Source of the DNA: Folioceros fuciformis
Lineage: Eukaryota > Anthocerotophyta > Anthocerotopsida > Anthocerotales
Assembly: GCA_049999805.1 (NCBI GenBank)
Contig: JBNGIO010005627.1
Location: 26,039 to 90,038 of the forward strand
Reading direction: 5' to 3'
Length of the DNA stretch: 64,000 nt
Part shown: positions 40,853-52,000 of the stretch, in pieces
Numbering within the stretch: position 1 is the first letter of the stretch
How the letters are laid out: every line of letters begins with the position of its first letter
Program-made: the position numbers and the translations under genes
The notes under the pieces: generated by a model
What the model was told of the DNA's origin: nothing
The model's database searches: none
What the model saw: the letters and a program-made list of their open reading frames with translations, nothing else

Positions 40853-43193
40853 ATGGAGTCTGTTGTCGCATCTTTGATTTGGGGTATTCTCACACTCATG
40901 GCAACTGGGCTCTGCATGTTTGCTGCTTGGTGGTGGTCACAACAGCTTGGATACATTCGGGATGGTAGATTTAGTCTGAAGCGTCTCAATCTACCACCGG
41001 GCACGCTGGGATGGCCTATAGTTGGAGAGTCCTTGCGATTGCTGAGGGATCCAGAATCATTCGCCTCGACCCGCAAAAGGTATATGATCGAAGTCTCAAC
41101 AACACGGCTGACCATGAGGTGATTCCTTTCGCATTGGAGTGATCCATCAGCAATTTGTTATGCACACAGACACGGGGAGGTATACAAGACCCATCTTATG
41201 GGACGCCCAACAGTGGTGACGACATCCCCAGAGGCTTTCAAGTTCATCCTTGGAGCACAGTATGAGACAATGGAACCTATCTTTCCCAAGACCATTACAA
41301 CCATCGTGGGTCCGCTCTCGGTCAGTTTTGCCACTGGAGCGCGCCACCAGCGCTTACGGAAACTGTTTCTCAGGCATCTGCTGCCAGAGGCGTTAAGGAA
41401 CGATGTGGCAGCCGTGGAAGCAGAGGCATTGACGGTTCTCAGGTCATGGGGTCCCCAAGTCACGCTTCCGGCTTTCCGAATCGCTGTCCAGGAGGTTGGT
41501 AGTGGATGATTGTACTTGCTGGATCCAACATGCAACGTGCTGGCTTTGTTGTGACCGTGCACTTGCTATCAGTACGTGCTGTCAGTGGGTATGTGGGCCG
41601 CGCTAGGATTGGACTCCAGTTTACCGCAGGTGAAACTGTTGCGACAGACATACCTCGAACTTGAAAATGGAATTAATGTCCGCATTCCTCTATACATCCC
41701 AGGCACACAATACTATCGGAGCATGCAGGTTCGAGATGTTAATTCTGCATTTCACTTCAACAGGAGACGTGTGACAACTCTTGGAACCTGACTGCAGGCT
41801 TGTCATGGCAGGCTCGGAAGGTTCTGTCAGATGCTATAGGGCAGCTGATCTGGAATAGAAAGAATGGTAGACGGCAGAATGCCTCCCAACCTGATCACTT
41901 CATCGACACTCTCATTTCTGAAACTGAGAAACCCGCGTCGGAAGATCCTTTAACGCATGAAGACATCGTAGATAACTTGGTCTCCACCTTGTTCGCTTCC
42001 ACTTCAACCACCGCCATAACTTTGAGCTGGATTGTGAAGTATTTGTATGACTATCCTCATGTTTTAGAGGCTGTGAAGGTAAAATGTTCTTGACAAGGTG
42101 TGCAGTCAAATGGAACCCTTGGAGGCTTGAGTTGCTGGGTTTACAGTGCTCCTGTGTGAACCAGGCGGAGCAGGAGAAGATCAGGAGCCGAAAGCAGCTG
42201 GATGAGCCCCTTACTTGGGAGGACCTCAAGGCCATGGTCTACACTACAAGAGTACTCACCGATCTAGCACCAGAGCGGTGATCGAGACAAGAGTGCTAGT
42301 AGTAGACAAAGGCATGGCTAACGACTGATGAAGCAAGCTTTCCTTTGCTGCAGGTGTTGCTGGAGAGCCTTAGAGTCGCAAACGTGCTACCCAACACCTT
42401 TCGCGTAGCGGCACAGGATGTGGAATACAAAGGTACTTCAGCTGGGATCTGCGTTACGTTCGAAGCTTCCATTCGCTGCGTGTTCTAAGCTACATCCCTG
42501 CCCTTTGGCGGACCAGGATTTGTCATCCCAAAAGGATGGCAAGTCATGCCTTCCAGCAAGTCCTTCCACATGGATCCGAACCTGTGGCCAGAACCCTCCA
42601 AGTTCGATCCTTCCAGATTCGAGGTGAGACCTGTTTCTGCCGGATGATGCTAATGTCGGCAGTGGACGTAAGGTGTAACAACATGGGTGTAACAACATGG
42701 GTGTAACAACATGGGTGTAACAACATGGGTGTAACAACATGGGTGTAACAACATGGGTGTAACAACGTGGGTGTAACAACGTGGGTGTAACAACGTGGGT
42801 GTAACAACGTGGGTGTAACAACGTGGGTGTAACAACGTGGGTGTAACAACATGGGTGTAACAACATGGGTGTACCAACCACGCCATACGTTTATCTTGCA
42901 GACTACACCAAGAAGCAGTTTCGCAGCCTTTGGAGCAGGACCACGTATTTGTCTGGGACAGGAGCTTGCGAAAATGGAAATCTTAATCTTCCTACACCAC
43001 CTCACCACCAAGTACAGGTGGGTACAGCACCATCTTTCCCGAGCTCTCATGCATGTCGTAGTGTGAAATGGAATTCATTTTCTAACCATTGCAGTTGCAC
43101 AGATGGGAGGTCCTGGAGTCGGGTCCCCCAATGCGGCTTCCATTTTTCGCCCCTTACAAAGGCTTGCCCCTCAGAGTCACCCGCACAGAGTGA
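40853..43193 (+). CDS. P450-1: cytochrome P450, CYP85-clan type
   Basis: Membrane-anchored haem monooxygenase of the ER; the CYP85 clan oxidises terpenoids, sterols and hormones, and the substrate here is unknown. Nine exons: 40853-41079, 41170-41494, 41573-41728, 41812-42078, 42165-42251, 42354-42432, 42517-42623, 42902-43017 and 43103-43193 (484 residues). Seen: an N-terminal membrane anchor; the proline-rich hinge [41 protein letters not shown]-helix [16 protein letters not shown]-helix ESLR (ExxR); [20 protein letters not shown]; and the haem loop [17 protein letters not shown] with the ligand Cys. Oddities: the I-helix acid is missing (ASTSTT instead of AGxD/ETT), and intron 7 contains a 14-bp minisatellite. 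The canonical haem loop sets it apart from P450-2 and P450-3. Reading frame is intact throughout. Confidence 0.93.
42673..42868 (+). repeat. 14-bp minisatellite in intron 7 of P450-1
   Basis: Fourteen tandem copies of GTGTAACAACATGG, plus a degenerate fifteenth at 42869. Copies are of two kinds, ...AACATGG and ...AACGTGG: the G variants form one uninterrupted block in the middle, flanked by A variants. It lies between the donor at 42624 and the acceptor at 42901, so it expands this intron to about 278 bp. The minus strand reads as a long His/Cys/Tyr/Thr repeat frame that is not a gene. Confidence 0.95.
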
Positions 43194-43524
43194 AGAGAAG
43201 TAATCTGTACAAATGATGTAGCCTAGAAGACTTCTGTTTGCACCATTCGTGTAACCGCATCTGGAGCAGCAGATGTGGTGACGTCTCAAAGGAACACGTG
43301 GTTTCCACTTTCCATATCCCGCTGGCAGCATCGTCGCCTGCAGCAGGACAAAACAGCATTTGTACTTTTATATTAGAGAACGTTGACCAAGCATGACTCT
43401 GGGAAGTGAGTCGGATTGTGAGACGGCTTTCCTGCCACATTCCGCTCGGAAACATAGGTGTTTCCATCTCTTCCTTTAGCAGAGCTTTGGCGTGCACTGT
43501 GCTTCGAATTCCTGTCTGCAGTGT
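43194..43524. other. Short spacer between P450-1 and P450-2
   Basis: About 330 bp between tandem same-strand genes. It should hold the P450-1 polyadenylation region and the P450-2 promoter. No other feature was found. Confidence 0.55.
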
Positions 43525-45698
43525 ATGCAAATGGAGGCCCTGTTATCCAGCATAGTGTGGAGTGTACTGGGGCTGCTGGTCACAGCTGGGGCCATACTCG
43601 CAGCACTGTGGTGGTTTTCGATTTGCGGGTACATCAGCTTTCAAAATGGCTGGCCGAGCCTGAAGCCTGTTAATTTGCCTCCAGGAACGATGGGCTGGCC
43701 CGTCATCGGAGAAACGCTGGAGTACCTAAAGGATAGCACCAGCTTCTCAGCTGAGCGGTGGAGGAGGTGGAATTTTGGAAGCTTACAAGGATGGATGAGG
43801 ATGAGCAATGACCATGAATGCAGAACGAAAGCTGGCCATGCAGAGTCTGACGTCATTACCTTGTGGCTTGCAAGTTGCAGATATGGAGAGATATACAAGA
43901 CGCACCTGCTGGGTTGGCCGACTGTGGTCACCACATCTGCGGAGGCTTACAAGTTCGTGATGCTGAGCAAGGCGGAGGAGCTGAGGAATGTGTACCCCAA
44001 GGTGGTGACGGACATTGTGGGACCGAACTATGTGAACTATTTGTGGGGAGAAGTTCACTCCCGCGTGCGGAAATTGCCTCTCAGACACCTGCTTCCTGGA
44101 GGACTGAGGGATACGGTTGCAGGCATTGAAGAGGAGGCTTTAATTACGCTCAATTCCTGGGCGTCGGGGTCTACCATTCCTGCTTTCCGCTTTGCTGTTG
44201 AGGAGGTAGGCCAGGGGCATCTGAGTCGGGTGGTCTGCTTGCAATCAGTATAAATTCACGAGTGTACCAGTGCCTGTTGCTCGTGTACATATTCAGTTCA
44301 CCCTTGGAGTCGGCATGTATATCCTGTTTGGATCGGAGAGTCGGACACCGGAAGCCAGGGAGCTTTCTTCACAGTACACTGAGCTGGAGAGGGGGTTCAC
44401 TACCATCATCCCCATCAACCTTCCCGGCACCCAATGGCGCAAGAGCCTCCAGGTGCAAGTCAAAGACAAGCTTGATAAAGTGAGTCCTGTATGACCCTTG
44501 TGTGTGTGCTCAAGCCCTGGCGTTGGTTGCAGTCTCGGCAAAGAGTGTTGAACACGCTCAAGGGGCTGATAGAGAGACGGCTTGCAAAGAGAAAGATGGC
44601 ACAGGACTCTTCACCTCATGATATGTTGGACTCGTTTCTGAAGGAAGCGGATCCCTCACAGCAAGATCCCTTGAATTATAACATGGTGGCAGATAACGTC
44701 ACCGGTCTGTTGTTTGCGTCGAATGCTACGAGTGCCACAACGCTTACATGGATCCTCAAGTTTCTTCATGACCACCCCCCTCTCCTAGAAGCTGTGAAGG
44801 TCCGTTTCTGACCGTAGAAAGGAGTGCAGAGAGTTAGCAAGTCTTGGAGCATCACCAGGCCAGTATTTTGCTGCATGATCAGGCTGAGCAGGAAAGCATT
44901 AAGGGAAGGAAAGCCATGGACGAGCCCCTCACCTGGGATGACTTGAAGGACATGTCTCTCACTTACAAGGTATTCTATGCTTTGTTACCCCTGGGGACGA
45001 CCCGGACAGGACGTATCCCTGACCAAGTCGAGGAATGCAGGTTACGCAGGAAGCACTAAGAATAGCAGACCTACTCTACGATGTGGTCACCCGGGAGGCC
45101 GTGGTAGATGTGGAATACAAAGGTAGGCCACAGGTCTCGTCATGATCTATGGAGTGCAGATACATCTTTGCTGATGGCCGCCGCTCTTCAGCTGACTTTG
45201 TTGCCTTGTACAGGCTTTGTCATTCCCAGGGGATGGAGAGTGAAGCCCGTAGTCACACACTTTCACATGGATCCACAGATGTGGCCTGAGCCAAACAAGT
45301 TCGATCCGTCACGGTTTGAGGTTGGTACAGCAGACCATGCATGCTAGCCTGAGGATTTGCGGCAGAGGTACAAGCTGACACGCAGTTTCTGAATGGCCAG
45401 GAGCTACAGAGGGGCGCCTTGTACGCACCTTTCGGAGCAGGAGAACATCTCTGTGTGGGAAATGAGCTAGCCAGAGTGGAGGTTCTTGTTTTTATGCACC
45501 ATTTCATCACCCAGTTCAGGTTAGCACGGCTAGAGCACTGTCGCTGTGTCGCCGATCAAAGTAATGCATCAAAGAACTTTTTCTGAACTTTTCTACGGTT
45601 TCCATAGGTGGCAGGTCTTGGAAGACGGGCCGACAACCAAACTTCCGTTGACATCACCATACAAGGGCCTCCCAGTCAAGATCACACGTATTCAATAG
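43525..45698 (+). CDS. P450-2: cytochrome P450, CYP85-clan type
   Basis: Paralogue of P450-1 and P450-3 with the same nine-exon structure: 43525-43766, 43881-44205, 44297-44452, 44533-44799, 44883-44969, 45041-45122, 45214-45320, 45401-45519 and 45608-45698 (491 residues). Exons 2-5 have exactly the same lengths (325, 156, 267 and 87 bp) in all three genes. Seen: membrane anchor; [41 protein letters not shown]-helix LLFASNATSATTLTWILKFL; ExxR as [23 protein letters not shown]; haem loop [17 protein letters not shown]. The usual Arg two residues before the Cys ligand is His, and the I-helix acid is replaced by Ala (ASNATS). A second in-frame Met at 43531 aligns better with the P450-3 start and may be the real one. 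ER-membrane oxidase of unknown substrate. Confidence 0.92.
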
Positions 45699-46111
45699 AA
45701 GCTTGCCTAAACATTGCAAAGCCTGTTTAGCTGGGCCAAGCAAGCGAGCGGATGGCGCCGTTCCGCTGAGACTCAAAGCTGCCAGTGCATAGCTCTGGGT
45801 GGCAGATTTTCCCTGTGAAATTGGCAAAATCTTACTTGGCCAGGATCAACTTGGGTGCGAATAAACCGTCCCAGGGGCACCAGAGAATTCTTAGCGTTTT
45901 CGGGCCCTTCATTCTCGGATCGTAGCTGGTTACGCACGCTTTTGCATTTTGTGGGCCGTGGCCGAGGTGTCCGCTGTCATCGCATTCGCTCATTAGAGAT
46001 TTTCAGTCCAGGCCTGGAGCTCATTGTCTGCTGGGATGTTTGTTGGGAGTCACTTTTATGTTAATGTCCAGCGAGTGAAGAAATGGACGATGCTGCGTGG
46101 TCCAGCGGGGA
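45699..46111. other. Intergenic spacer, P450-2 / PPR-3
   Basis: No open frame or repeat of note was found. The start of the PPR-3 frame is open for five codons upstream of the chosen ATG, beginning at a GTG. Confidence 0.55.
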
Positions 46112-49060
46112 ATGTTGCACAGCCTTGCCTTTGTCGCAAGATGCAGCAGCGGTAGTTTTATGCAAGCTCGTGCTAGTGCTGCTGCAGCCAGGAAACTGCG
46201 TGTCCTGGTTACACGAACAGGAAGGAAGGGAGGATCTGCCTGCGATGAGGAGCGTGTGGAAGCTGCTGGAGATGGAAATGGAACTGCGCAACAGGGGAAG
46301 AAGAAAAGTTGGGTTGTGGAGGGCGAAGGTTTTGGGGCTTTGGAGAGCTTGGTGAATCGAGGGGATTACGTGCCTTCAGCACTGTGGTATTGTGTGCTGA
46401 AAAGTTGTGTTGGTAGGGAGAAGGCGGTGAGGGAGATCCATGGTCTGGTTGTGGGCAATGGGTACGGGTGTAGCGAGTTCTTGGTCAGCCATGTGATTCG
46501 GGAGTTTGCTCGTTGTGGGAGGGTGGAGGAGGCGAGGCAAGTGTTTGATAGGATGGTAGCGCCGAACGCGTATTTGTGGTCTTCTATTATCTATGCAAAT
46601 GCTGAGCATGGGGATGCTGCGGACGCCATAGCGTTGTACAGGAGGATGCGAGAGACGGGGGAGGTCGGGGACAGCCACGTGCTTGTAGCGGTGCTGAAGG
46701 CATGCAGCAGGAGAGGGGACTTGAAAGTGGGGAGGGAGCTGCATGTAGATATCTTGAGGAGCTTGCTGGAGTCTGATGGATTTGTGCAAAGCTGCCTGGT
46801 GGATATGTACGTGAAGTGTGGAAGCTTGGGGGATGCCCGCATGGTGTTTGATGGATTGAAGGTGAGGAATGTGGTGACTTGGAATGCTATGCTTGCAGGG
46901 TATGTGCTGCATGGGCAGGGTGAGGAAGTACTCGCTCTGTATGGGGGAATGGAGGAAGAAATGAGGAGCAAGGCTGATGGTTTCACGTTTTCCTGTGTGC
47001 TGAAAGCGTGCGGAAGCACAGGGGAATTGACGTTGGGGAGGGAGGTTCATGTTCGGGCTTTGGAGAGTGGTATGGAAGGGGATGTGGTTCTGGGGAGCTG
47101 CCTGGTGGATATGTATGTGAGATGTGGGAGCTTGGGTGATGCCCGCCGGGTGCTCGATGGGATGGGCAGACGGGATGTGGTGATCTGGACTACCATGCTT
47201 GCAGGGTATGCCGAGCGTGGGTTGGGTCAGGAGGCACTGGCACTGTATGCAGATATGGACGAGAAAGGATTAGCCGCAGCTGATAATGTGATGTTTGTTT
47301 GTCTCCTACGGGCGTGTGGCTGCATTGGAGCTTTGGAACAGGGGAGGCTGATACACGCTCGAGTTGAGGAACAGGGATGGGGAGATGATGTGGCTGTGGG
47401 GAGCTGTCTGGTGGACATGTATTCAAAGTGTGGGAACTTGGATGAGGCATGTCTGGTGTTTGAACATTTGTTGATGAAAGACGTGGTGACTTGGACTGCC
47501 ATGGTTGTTGCTTATGTTGAGCAAGGACTTGCACAGGAGGCTCTTGTGCTTTATGCGAGTATGTTGCAGGAGAGCGTCACCCCTGTTGATTCCATTGCCT
47601 TTGCGTCCCTCCTAAAGGCTTGTGGCAGCTTGCGAGCGCTAGAGCATGGAAGGCAGCTCCATGGACAGCTTCACGTGAAAGGCTTGGCAGGTGATCCCAT
47701 TCTGGGGAGCTGTCTGGTGGATATGTATACGAAATGTGGTTGTGTTGATGAGGCTTCTAGGGTGTTTGACAGTCTGACCTCGAAGACGGGTGTGACATGG
47801 ACTGCCATGATCTCAGGATTTGCAGATCTTGGGCTTGTTCAAGAGTCGTTTACTCTGTATGCTAGAATGCAAGAGGAGAGATTGACTCCATTGGATAGTG
47901 TACTGTATGTGTGCCTCCTCAAGGCCTGTGCCAGGATTGGGGCGTTAGATCAGGGGAGGCAACTTCACCTGCAGATTCAGGAACAGCCTTTTGAAATGGA
48001 TGTGCTTGTCGGGAGCTGCCTGGTGTACATGTATGCAAAATGTGGGAGCTTAATCGAGGCCCGCAGGGTATTTGACAGTTTATCCAAGAAGGATGTTGTG
48101 ACATGGACTGTGCTGCTTGTGGGATATGTTGAGCAAGGCCTTGGACAGGAAGCCCTCGCACTTTATGCAAGTATGAACCAGGAGGGCATTACCCCAGCTG
48201 ATTCTGTGGCCTTTGCATCCGTCCTTAAAGCTTGTGGCAGCATCGGAGCACTAGACCAGGGAAGGCAGCTCCACATTCAGATTCGGGAGAAGGGGCTGGA
48301 AGCGGATTTGGTCATAGGTAGCGGTCTGGTGGACCTGTATGCAAAATGTGGGAGCTTGGATGACGCCTCCAATTTGTTCAACAGCTTGGCCATGAAAGAT
48401 GTGGTTACATGGAATGCAATGCTCACAGGATACGCGCAGCATGGTTTGGGCCAAGAGGCTGTGCAATGTTTCGAGAGCATGCAGCTTGCTGGTATTCATC
48501 CCAATGGAATCACGTTTCTCTCACTCATATCGGCTTGTAGTCATGCCGGCCTAGTAGACAAAGGTTGGGAGTACTTTGAAGCCATGACCTCTCGTCATGG
48601 ATTGCATCCAGACATTGATCACTACGTAACTATGATAGACCTTCTGGGGCGTGCAGGATACTTCACAGTGGTAGAGAATCTGCTGTCAAGCATGCCATTA
48701 CACCCCAACTTGTCCACGTGGATGTGTGTGCTATCTGCCTGTCGAAAGCATGGCAACATTATCTTGGCCGAGCGGGCTTTTCATGAGGCAGTGAGTCTTG
48801 AATCAAAGCATTCTGCCGCGTACGTACTAATGTCGCAGATCTATGCTGCTGCTGGCCTTTTTGACAAGGCAAGGATGGTGGAGGACTGGAGAAGAAGGGA
48901 AGGTGCATGGAAGGAGCCAGGCAGGACGTGGGTCAACATTGGTGAGGAGGACCACACTTTTCTCGTGGGAGATGGCAGCCACCCAGACCATGAACAACTG
49001 TGTGACCTGCTGCAAGATTTAAGCGTAATGCTGAGGAAGGGAGCCAGGCTACCAACGTAG
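46112..49060 (+). CDS. PPR-3: PLS-class pentatricopeptide repeat protein, E-type end
   Basis: Intronless, 982 residues from the first ATG. The N-terminus (MLHSLAFVARCSSGSFMQAR, Ala/Arg-rich) is a good organelle presequence. Repeats begin near residue 90 and are very regular. Seven motifs of the MYxKCG type follow (MYVKCGSLGDARMVFDGL, MYVRCGSLGDARRVLDGM, MYSKCGNLDEACLVFEHL, LYAKCGSLDDASNLFNSL and others), alternating with P/L/S elements such as DVVTWTAMVVAYVEQGLAQE. The C-terminus has LSACRKHGNIILAERAFHEA, SAAYVLMSQIYAAAG, GAWKEPGRTWVNI and FLVGDGSHPDHEQL, then ends 18 residues later. It is an E1/E2-type end with no DYW domain. The predicted role is site-specific organelle RNA processing or editing. 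It sits between P450-2 and P450-3, and its sequence is not especially close to PPR-2 or PPR-4. Confidence 0.94.
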   Translation: MLHSLAFVARCSSGSFMQARASAAAARKLRVLVTRTGRKGGSACDEERVEAAGDGNGTAQQGKKKSWVVEGEGFGALESLVNRGDYVPSALWYCVLKSCVGREKAVREIHGLVVGNGYGCSEFLVSHVIREFARCGRVEEARQVFDRMVAPNAYLWSSIIYANAEHGDAADAIALYRRMRETGEVGDSHVLVAVLKACSRRGDLKVGRELHVDILRSLLESDGFVQSCLVDMYVKCGSLGDARMVFDGLKVRNVVTWNAMLAGYVLHGQGEEVLALYGGMEEEMRSKADGFTFSCVLKACGSTGELTLGREVHVRALESGMEGDVVLGSCLVDMYVRCGSLGDARRVLDGMGRRDVVIWTTMLAGYAERGLGQEALALYADMDEKGLAAADNVMFVCLLRACGCIGALEQGRLIHARVEEQGWGDDVAVGSCLVDMYSKCGNLDEACLVFEHLLMKDVVTWTAMVVAYVEQGLAQEALVLYASMLQESVTPVDSIAFASLLKACGSLRALEHGRQLHGQLHVKGLAGDPILGSCLVDMYTKCGCVDEASRVFDSLTSKTGVTWTAMISGFADLGLVQESFTLYARMQEERLTPLDSVLYVCLLKACARIGALDQGRQLHLQIQEQPFEMDVLVGSCLVYMYAKCGSLIEARRVFDSLSKKDVVTWTVLLVGYVEQGLGQEALALYASMNQEGITPADSVAFASVLKACGSIGALDQGRQLHIQIREKGLEADLVIGSGLVDLYAKCGSLDDASNLFNSLAMKDVVTWNAMLTGYAQHGLGQEAVQCFESMQLAGIHPNGITFLSLISACSHAGLVDKGWEYFEAMTSRHGLHPDIDHYVTMIDLLGRAGYFTVVENLLSSMPLHPNLSTWMCVLSACRKHGNIILAERAFHEAVSLESKHSAAYVLMSQIYAAAGLFDKARMVEDWRRREGAWKEPGRTWVNIGEEDHTFLVGDGSHPDHEQLCDLLQDLSVMLRKGARLPT

Positions 49061-49460
49061 TCGAGAAAGTTAACAATCCTTCCTTGTATCCACGAACACT
49101 TGGATGGCTTGGAGTATTAAATTTGGGAATAATGATACTGTTTTAACCGAGAGAACTTTCTCAGCGCGCAATTGCCACGCCGTGCAGGATAGTTTCCGAC
49201 CAACAAAGCCCCAAGTTCAGGAGTTATTTACTGCTTGAATAGACAATCTCTTGGCAAAGGAGATTCGGATTCACACCAGGGTGCAGGACTGTGTGTACGG
49301 CAAATAATGCACTTGGATAGAGACGCTCTTGGCACAGCTGTTTTCCTTCTAGAAGTGTGGCACGCGTGCTCAAAAGTTCGTCCAGACATACCTTTCGTGT
49401 TGCTACATGGCAGTGCACTACAAAGAGCACGAAGGATTGCCGAGCTCTGTGATCTTGCAG
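49061..49460. other. Intergenic spacer, PPR-3 / P450-3
   Basis: No separate gene. An open frame enters the P450-3 frame from an ATG at 49407, but the added 18 residues are hydrophilic and have no counterpart in P450-2, so I start the P450 at 49461. Confidence 0.55.
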
Positions 49461-51641
49461 ATGGGTTGGCTACCGTTGTTGTCTGGCGTAGCACAGATAA
49501 TGCCATTGCTGCTTGTTTCAGCAGTGGTCTCTATAGTAACGTTATGGTGGTGCTGTAGCTACGGGTACATCAGCTTTCGGGATGGTTGGCCCATGCTCAG
49601 CCTGAAACCTCTGAAGCTGCCCCCAGGCACCATGGGATGGCCTTTCGTCGGAGAAACTTTGGACCTCCTCAAGGACCCCAACGGCTTCTTAAATGAACGT
49701 GCGAGGAGGTGAGTTCGTATTTCCACTTAGCTTGGATTCATGAATCTTGAGCGGCAAACAAAGAGAAGATGTAACAATGAGGATGTCATATTCTTGGTTG
49801 TAGATACGGGGAGATGTACAAGACCCACCTGATAGGCTGGCCGACTGTGGTCACCACGTCTGCAGAGGCTTTTAAGTTCGTGATGGTGACGAAGTCGGAA
49901 GAGTTGAAGCCCCTATATCCCAAGCCCATAGCTTTTGTTCTTGGACCCAACTATGTGAACTTCCTTTCGGGAGATTTGCATGCCCAGACACGAAAATTGC
50001 ATCTCAGACATCTGCTTCCTGGGGCACTCAAGGATATGGTCGCAGGCGTTGAAGAGCTGGCTCTTATGACCCTCAATTCCTGGGCACCCGAGTCCATGCT
50101 TCCGTCCTTCGTCCACGAAGTTCAGCAGGTAGGCAATCTGGTTCATTGACTGTACTTGCACCAATTGGCTTGCAGCAACATGACTTGCCATCACTAATGT
50201 ACCGCATTCTTGGTGCATCTCCAGTTCACGCTCGGGGTTGGCATGTTCATCGTGTTCGGGTTGGAATGTCGGACACCAGAGGTGCAGGAGCTTGCTGCTT
50301 TCTACTCTGAGATGGAAAGAGGATTCACATCCGTCCTCACCATCAATCTTCCTGGCTTCCAATGGCGCAAGACCCTCCAAGTAACAGGGATACATTCTTG
50401 TTGAACTTCTGGATGTTGAACATTGTAGGAAGGAACGTAGCCCACTGTAGGTCTGTCAAATCGCTCAACTATAACCTCGATCTGCTGTAGGCCCGACGAG
50501 TAGTTGTGTCCAAGATCAATGAGCTTGCGCGGAGACGGCGTGCAAAGAGCGAAATGGCAAAGGTCTCGGCGCGCAGTGATCTCTTGGACTCGTTTCTGAG
50601 GGTAGCTGACTCATCGCTGGAAGATCCCTTGAGTGATGGTGTGTTGGCAGATAACGTCGTCGGTCTCCTGTTCGCCTCCAACAGTACAACAGCTGCTACT
50701 CTTTCGTGGATTCTCAAGTTTCTCCACGACAACCCCCCTCTCCTTGCAGCTGTCAAGGTGCGTCCCAGCTTAAAAGCAATGCAACAGGACTTAGCAAACC
50801 GTACAGAATCACCAGATGAAGATGATGGTGCATGAGCAGGCTGAGCAGGACAGCATCAGAGAAAGGAAAGGCGCGGATGAACCTCTCACCTGGGATGACT
50901 TGAAGGACATGGAGCTCTCCCCGAAGGTACTTAACACAGGCCCATGCCTACTTACTTCCGTCCCCTGGGGACGAGCATCCGATCTGAAGGTGGGGGACGT
51001 GTCCCTCAGGTGATGCAGGAGGCTCTACGATTAGCCCACGTGATCTCCGACGTGATTGTCCGTGAGGCTGTGGTTGATGTGAAATTCAAAGGTAAAACCC
51101 ATTTCGTATGGTTGTTGAAACTTTGCCACAGAGCAATTCTCATCTGTTCACTATGCTGCATAGGTTTCGTCATTCCCAGAGGCTGGAGAGTGAGACCCCT
51201 ACTTACACACGTCCACATGGATCCGAACTTGTGGCCGGACCCAAACAAGTTCGATCCTTCACGATTTGAGGTGAGATCCAATGCAGCAGCTACAACCTTG
51301 GGACAAACGTGCCTAAGCTGATACGCATGTCCAATGCTCTTGGCTAGGCACCACAAAGGGGTACCGTGTACGCACCCTTTGGAGCAGGAGAGCATCAGTG
51401 TGTTGGAAATGAGCTGGCCAGAGTGGAGGTTCTTGTCTTCCTTCACCATCTCGTCACCAAGTTCAGGTCAGTCGACGACGATACCGTTGCCTCGCTCGTC
51501 AGCCAGTGCTTTCACCAGTTTCGTCTCACTTGCAGGTTTATCTTGTGTAGGTGGCAGGTCTTGGAGGACGGGCCGATCATGAAGCTTCCTTTTAATTCAC
51601 CGTACAAGGGTCTACCGCTCAAGATCAAACGCATAGAGTAG
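49461..51641 (+). CDS. P450-3: cytochrome P450, CYP85-clan type
   Basis: Third member of the cluster, 493 residues in nine exons: 49461-49708, 49804-50128, 50225-50380, 50491-50757, 50840-50926, 51010-51091, 51164-51270, 51348-51466 and 51551-51641. The start matches the P450-2 anchor ([20 protein letters not shown]). Seen: [41 protein letters not shown]-helix [20 protein letters not shown], ExxR as [23 protein letters not shown], and haem loop [17 protein letters not shown] with the ligand Cys. Like P450-2 it has His for Arg before the Cys, and like both others it lacks the I-helix acid (ASNSTT), though the following Thr is kept. It is clearly closer to P450-2 than to P450-1, which suggests a later duplication that left PPR-3 between them. 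Confidence 0.92.
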
Positions 51642-52000
51642 AGATAATGTCTGCCAGCGTTGCTCCCGCTGTCACGAGACATGCATCCGCGCTTTGACTC
51701 ACCGGATGCGTATTCTATTCCTACAAACATGGATGCGTGCAAGCTTGCACTTGTAACCCCCTCCGAAATCTTTCTCTTAAGACGTACGGTCCCTCACCGC
51801 TTCGGACATACTAGCCAGAGCTTCAAGTCTCGAAAGATCTGTATGAACGGATAGCACCCCGTGCCTACCTTACCCCCGGGCTGCAGCACGTTGCAGGAGA
51901 ACCAGCCTGCTGTACAAGGCAACGCACGAAGAGCTCCCAAAATATCCTCTGCCTGAACAACTTGAGCAAGCCCACGGGGTAGGATGCGCTGGATAGCCTT
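51642..52000. other. Short spacer, P450-3 / PPR-4
   Basis: About 360 bp, no gene or repeat recognised. It should contain the P450-3 polyadenylation region and the PPR-4 promoter. Confidence 0.55.

Noticed and set aside
42438-42886. Long minus-strand open frames with [11 protein letters not shown] repeats
   Set aside because: They are translations of the 14-bp minisatellite in intron 7 of P450-1; the repeated peptide has no family and the plus-strand gene explains the region.
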